A DNA stretch of 64,000 nucleotides from Leuctra nigra (taxonomy: Eukaryota > Arthropoda > Insecta > Plecoptera > Leuctridae): NCBI GenBank assembly GCA_934045905.1, contig OW203771.1, positions 16,233,701 through 16,297,700 of the forward strand, written 5' to 3'. This document shows positions 58,973-64,000 of the stretch, piece after piece. The notes beneath the pieces are model-generated. The model saw only the letters and a program-made list of their open reading frames with translations. It ran no database searches and was not told where the DNA came from. The position numbers were made by a program, and so were the translations under genes. Every line of letters begins with the position of its first letter. Position 1 is the first letter of the stretch.

Positions 58973-61858
58973 ATGACAGAACGTCGATCAAGCAAGAATG
59001 GAATATCGATCTCTCAGGGTAAGTCAATTGTCATTGTCAAACATGACCATTTGTCGACAGTATGTTTCATGACAGGACTTCCCTGATCTTTTATTACTAA
59101 ACAGTCCGTTGATTCCAGGCAGTAAAAATCAGACTAATATCAGAATATTGTGCTACAATCTGTTGTACTAAAACAAAACACTTGTAAAAAGACTGCCAAG
59201 CACCGTCCAACTTAAAAGGATTGAGATCTGAAAGAGGGCAAAGCAATTCCTTATACTTATTTTCGCACTGAAAATGCATGAAGTCATTTTGTGCAACTCC
59301 TGAAGCCAACATAATTCAAAGTGAATTTTAATACAACCTAGTGTAGTGTGTAACTCATTGTTGACACACTACAATAGGTACGTGGAAATCATAGAAACCA
59401 GAGCCGCACTCAGACAGTTTATGGAATCGAAGAAAGCATGTGTAACAATTCTGCAAATAATTGTGCATAACTTAATATTATTGAAACATTTTCAGCATGC
59501 TCAAAAAATAAAATATCAAATAGGAATTAATATAAGTATGACTCATTGAAGAATGAACATAGAAATTTCAGTTGCATTTGATGTACCTATACAACAGAAC
59601 AAAATATGACATAATAATGAACCAATCCAGGCTCCAAAATAAGGAGTAATAATTTAATGTTTATATAATTATATTAAAACAAACTAGCATAATCAATAAT
59701 TGGCATAAAACACTGCAAATGTATCCAAATATATATAATTGATAAATGGTACAGAGATCTCATAAAGGTTTTGTCACTTAGTATGTAATAAATTTAGAAT
59801 TTACTGAAATTATAGGCTATGACAGGAAAGAGTATAGTAGAAATCTACGAGATTTTATGCAGGTGACCACTTAAGACATTATCCTGATTATTGAATCGCT
59901 CGCATCTCTGCACATTCAAAACATCAACGAAGGTTCAGTATCATTTCGATTCCTAAAACATAAAATTCATTATAGTAGGTAGCTACCTACTCAAATCTTT
60001 CGATAAAAAGCGATGTTGTGAAATCAGGCGGAAAGTGTATATCCGTGATTGCTCCTTGTTTATAGTCATATCAATGATAGACGTATTGGAAATCAGCTTA
60101 GCCCTATATCAGAGAAATGTGCCCCCCCCCTCCCCCCACAAACCCACCCCAAGCTGTAGGCATTATTCGTATGAAATGATGCATTTCCCGTGGTTCTAGT
60201 CCCCAAAGTTAATTTCAATTTTCGTTCACTGTCAATAGATTCACGGCTTTATGAAGTTTGATAGTTTCGAAAAAAGGGAGTTTTTCAATATAAATTTGGT
60301 TTCTTTTTAATATCTCTCAACAACAGATTCAAATAATACCTCGATCCTCGAAATTATGTACGCAGAAAAAGTCAAGTTTCGTATAAAAAATCGTGCTTAA
60401 TTTGCGATTTCTGTAGACGTCAGTCGTAAATCGTTACGCAACTTCAGAGCTCCATTGTTGAAACTGTGCATTAAAAATTATATAATGATTTTAAATACTT
60501 AATACAAAATTAATAAAATTACCGAATATAAAAATCAATATACAAATTGGGTTAAGAAGAGGGCAAATGACAAATAAGTAGACGAAGAATGAAAGAAAGT
60601 AAGAATGAAGATAACGAAGATGGAGATGCAATGAAAACGTAAACATGGTCTGTGCAAATGCAATATTTCCTTATAAAATGTTCAATGTACCCAAAAAACA
60701 CGGTGCCAACTTTTATTTCTAGCTTCTAGTTCTGCGTGTATGTTAGGTGTCAACCCGAAAACAGTATGTAAATAATTGCAGTATGTCTGTGGTAGGTAAC
60801 GGTGCTTGGCCGCGTTGAGCTAGCGCCCGACTAGAAATCCATTATTTGGAAATAAGACAGTATGGTGTACTACAATTATAGTAAATATATAAATTCCAGA
60901 TTTCTTATCTATAATCTCAACGAAGAGATAAGGAACCTAGCCATACTGATAAAATGGAAATATATTTGGTTATATCAACAATGTAGATGTAATGATTATA
61001 AGTTTGCATGCAACTCCTTAATTTTATTTTATGTGAATGTATTCTATAGTTTTCATTTTTCGATTGTAGCAATTTTTCGAATATAACAATTTCAATCTCT
61101 TTCAGGAAATGGCGTCAACGCACCGAAAGACAGTAAAACTTCTGGATATATCAACTTTGGAAAAGAAGAGCAAATGGTAAGAAAATTTTCATTTGAGTGT
61201 TTTCAACAAGAGATGAAAGTAAATTATTACATTATGTGGACATATCGTAGCTAGATCAAAAGAAGTACAATGGCAAAAACTATGTTGAATCTTACGAAGT
61301 ACGAAGACGTGGGTAAGAAATCTGCTGAGGGCATGCATTCTACGTGGGGGTTTGGCAAATAGATGGCTGACGTCTTTTGGATTTCATGTCAACATGTGGC
61401 TATCCTATATGTAGGAGTAATAAGTTTGCTTTTAATATATTTGAAGTTCAAAGGATGATGTGAGCAAGTGAAGATGGATATAGGAATTTTATATTTTCTG
61501 GGCAGTATCTCATCGTACTTTCCAAGTCCTTCAATGTTCTTGTTTGATGATTTGGCAATAACTAGATCAGTACTTGTAAGAACAATCAGCAATGAGAATA
61601 ATTAGAAGAAATGCGCAATGCAGTGGAGAGTTACCTAGTTGAAACAATTTACTCATGACGCTCATCAGCATTCTCCTGTCATGCTTGTAGGAAGTGTACG
61701 GGTATCAACGCAGTGCGTTTAGGAACGCGCTACTGTGGATCAGCATCATCCTTACACTTGGTCTGGTGCGCTTGGTCCTGCATTGGGTTCCGCAATGGAG
61801 GCTGAGTCTGTCACATCTCAGATGCAGCCTGGAGACAGCGACAGTGCTGCTCGTTGTG
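58973..61858 (+). CDS. ATP13A: P5B-type ATPase (ATP13A family), first three coding exons
   Basis: Exon 1, 58973-59018 (ATG in CTCAACATGACA; MTERRSSKNGISISQ), phase 1 donor GTAAGT. Exon 2, 61106-61176 after CTCTTTCAG, phase 0 donor GTAAGA. Exon 3, 61691-61858 after TGCTTGTAG, donor GTG|GTGAGT, phase 0. The 95 residues end with EVYGYQRSAFRNALLW, a membrane helix at about 49-70, and HWVPQWR, followed by RCSLETATVLLVV. This is the characteristic N-terminal Ma region that precedes the six-helix core in ATP13A2/3-like pumps (late endosomal/lysosomal polyamine transporters in animals). The catalytic domains must lie beyond 64000; I find no further exon here. Which paralogue cannot be decided from 95 residues. 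Confidence 0.8.
59097..61105. other. Intron 1 of the ATP13A gene
   Basis: AT-rich, with a C-run at about 60122-60136. No repeats or exons I can support. Confidence 0.4.
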
Positions 61859-62310
61859 GTGAGTTATAGGTCATCGAGAATAAGATCATCCTGACACTTG
61901 GTGTGGTGCGCTTGGACCTGCATTGGGTTGGAGGCTGAGTCTGTCACATCTCAGATGCAGCCTGGATACAGCGACAGTGCTGCTCGTTGTGGTGAGTTTA
62001 TAGGTCATCGAGAATAAGATCATCCTGACACTTGGTGTGGTGCGCTTGGTCCTGCATTGGGTTCCGCAGTGGAGGCTGAGTCTATCACATCTCAGATGCA
62101 GCCTGGAGACAGCGACAGTGCTGCTCGTTGTGGTGAGTTTATAGGTCATCGAGAATAAGATCATCCTGACACTTGGTGTGGTGCGCTTGGTCCTGCATTG
62201 GGTTCCGCAGTGGAGGCTGAGTCTGTCACATCTCAGATGCAGCTTGGAGACAGCGACAGTGCTGCTCGTTGTGGTGAGTTTATAGGTCATCGAGAATAAG
62301 ATTATTCTGA
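61747..62310 (+). repeat. ~141-bp tandem duplication of ATP13A exon 3 end and donor
   Basis: Blocks starting CATCCTTACACTTGG or CATCCTGACACTTGG occur at 61747, 61887, 62021 and 62162. Each holds the last ~112 nt of exon 3, the donor GTGGTGAGTT and ~25 nt of intron (ATAGGTCATCGAGAATAAGA). Copy 2 has a short deletion after TGCATTGGGTT. Copies 2-4 lack the exon's acceptor, so they cannot be separate exons, but each adds a functional-looking 5' splice site. Read-through into copy 2 meets TAG at once. Confidence 0.9.
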
Positions 62311-62490
62311 CATGTTTATGATAGTTGATTGACTGCGACAGTTCTGGGGCTGGATTCACAAAGAAGTATAACTTGATGACCGAAAAAACTTAACTCAATA
62401 TTAGTAATTACCATGTTTTGCCGACATAATATGTTTATAATTTTAATTGTACAAATCGTCATTTATAATGATAAAATACTAAGTTTTAAC

Positions 62491-62491
62491 G

Positions 62492-62536
<45 letters not shown>

Positions 62537-62545
62537 TGTTGTTGT
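62491..62545. repeat. (GTT)n microsatellite
   Basis: About 15 GTT units from 62491, then TTTTGTTGTTG. Confidence 0.95.
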
Positions 62546-62885
62546 TTAACGTAAGTACCTAATTATGCTTAAAACCTTTCGAGAATCAAGCCACTAGATT
62601 TGGCCAAGGTTCGATTTGTTCAAGGATGGCTTCTGCCCCCTCCCATTTGAACTTATTAGTGAAAGAATGCCTAGAATGATACTCTAGAAATATATGATAA
62701 AATGTGGTTAATATAATGGCACAGAATGAAAAATAAAATTCACACAGGATCGAATGTTCTAACACTAAGATTTATTATTAGTAATAGGTATCATGATACA
62801 AATCCTAAACTAATCCTACTAAAATCAAATCCTAAACATTTAAGCATAGCTATTTTTTTTGTCTATTTTAGCAACATAAACATAT

Positions 62886-62994
62886 CTTATAAAAACAATA
62901 GGTTGTGCCCAAACCCATGGAAAATATGAAAAAATATAGACATTTCATATTTCCATGAGTTTTTGGCTTTGGGCACAATTATTTTATTTATAAG
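62886..62994. repeat. Short foldback, ~48-bp arms
   Basis: GGTTGTGCCCAAACCCATGG and its near complement CCATGAGTTTTTGGCTTTGG...GCACAATTATT flank an 11-bp loop. The outermost bases (CTTATAAA / TTTATAAG) also pair. Confidence 0.65.
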
Positions 62995-63817
62995 ATAGTG
63001 CAGTCGACTCTTAAATGTTCGAGATCTGAAAAACCCAGTTCGACTTGGAGTCACGTTGAGATCGATTACGGATTAGGAATTATCATGGCGCTGAGCTCTC
63101 ATCTCACTTATCTCATTGAGTGGATCGAGTGAAGAGAGAGATGAACAATGACTTTCACCTTGACCAGATGTCATAGATTGCAATCAAAACACAAGATGAT
63201 AAATATCAACAGTTATTGAATTTCAAAATATATTTTCTCTATAACTCAATAAAAAATAATTAATTTATGGATATCCTATTAAATAATGCAAGTATGAATG
63301 ATTAGTGACATCAGTAAAGTTCAGAGGCTTCATAGATTAATTATAACACAGGTGCTGAGAAAATATCGAGAAACAAATCATGGGATTTCTAATTATTCAA
63401 TGTAGGTATTTCTCAATTATTTCATATTTACGAGAATGTCTATGAAAATTAATTTGTATTTTGTTTCCAAATAATCCAATCAATCTAGGATATTATTAAT
63501 TTTGTGTTATGTACATTTAAAAACATGTAAAGCCACTTGCTAAAAACTAAAAGAAACCAAGTTGAATTCTTGTTCTCATTTAACTCCTGACTGAGAATAA
63601 GCTATCAACATTACACATGCATTTTACTGTGTTCTTCTTGTCAGAGCCGAGGTTCCACTAGTGAGATTGTAGTAGTAGAATGCATTTTATGGCTAGCAAA
63701 TAATGTCAACACTATCACTTCTCTTCAGATGCTTCGTGTAAATTTTCACTCTTGGGATGACCATTGAAATTCATTAGACATTCATTAGAATTCATTAGAT
63801 TCATTCATTAGAAATTT
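62995..63817. other. No gene or exon seen
   Basis: AT-rich continuation of the ATP13A intron. I looked for the next P5B exon and found none. Confidence 0.4.
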
Positions 63818-64000
63818 GCGTGACCTTGAAATGCTTTTTGATCGATATTAACCAATATCTTATACTAAAGTTATTGTTAATAAAATTACGAATCTTCAGA
63901 ACTGTTCAATGAAAATAATACAATAATTTGGAATGGGTTATTAGTTCTATTTTGTCCTACAGAAGTTCAGTTCCATATTTTTACTAATTTTCAGGCACAG
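63818..64000. mobile_element. Foldback MITE, family member 3 (cut by window end)
   Basis: AATATCTTATACTAAAGTTA, TTCAGAACTGTTCAATGAAA and TATTTTGTCCTACAGAAGTT match the left arm of 22862-23222 and 41375-41759. The right arm lies outside. Confidence 0.75.

Noticed and set aside
61886..62359. 157-codon antisense open frame with 47-residue repeats
   Set aside because: It is the complement of the duplicated ATP13A exon and donor; 141 bp happens to be 47 codons, so the frame stays open by repetition.

Overview
The window is eukaryotic, spliced, AT-rich and crowded with transposable elements. The best gene evidence is a nine-exon chemosensory ionotropic receptor (a protostome-specific family) and a TATA/Initiator/DPE-like core promoter of arthropod type, so I read it as an arthropod, most likely insect, genome scaffold. 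Species is not assigned. A run of exactly 200 N (48596-48795) shows it is a draft assembly.

Left part (1 to about 29 kb): I find no convincing protein gene here. It holds small inverted-repeat elements (62-455, 2051-2240, 3283-3428, 11722-12053, 15408-15957, 20647-20856, 21953-22100, 26127-26554), hAT-like elements, tRNA-derived SINE copies, foldback elements (22862-23222, 27222-27412), simple repeats, and two full copies (7700-9115, 16527-17846) of an unusual 1.3-1.4 kb element. That element has a ~400 bp hairpin at one end and a Helitron/Helentron-like hairpin plus CTAG at the other. A CpG-rich patch at 1490-1740 carries a perfect GTCACGTGAC palindrome.

Middle (29-45 kb): a compact two-exon gene (coding 29784-30008 and 33554-33724, 131 aa, basic, unrecognised) sits behind a well-formed TATA/Inr promoter and has a probable long 3' UTR. 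More mobile DNA follows: a foldback at 35932-36327, a hAT MITE with a perfect 8-bp target duplication at 36656-37215, a TA-flanked foldback at 37566-38400, a third full copy and a partial copy of the Helentron-like element, and a 131-bp satellite of about 15 units (41760-43850) abutting another foldback.

Right part (44.7-64 kb): three genes on the + strand. (1) A secreted cysteine-rich protein with a signal-peptide exon at 44706-44760, a 24-cysteine exon at 46523-46956, and a third exon present as at least eight 119-bp tandem copies running into the N gap. (2) An ionotropic receptor of 632 aa, fully reconstructable from nine phase-consistent exons between 50206 and 57765. Its intron 7 carries an antisense non-LTR retrotransposon with a SINE inserted in it, and its intron 8 a Helitron-like element. 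Just after the N gap there is a fragment resembling the 3' end of the same receptor, so a paralogue is probably hidden or broken at the gap. (3) The first three coding exons of a P5B-type transport ATPase (ATP13A family) from 58973, running off the window. Its third exon's 3' half and splice donor are repeated three more times in tandem.

The most striking theme is that three separate tandem arrays between 41.8 and 62.3 kb have units containing coding or coding-like sequence and exon edges. The other candidates for something new are the Helentron-like family with its built-in hairpin, and an unexplained membrane-spanning open frame inside intron 5 of the receptor that is in splice phase with the preceding exon.
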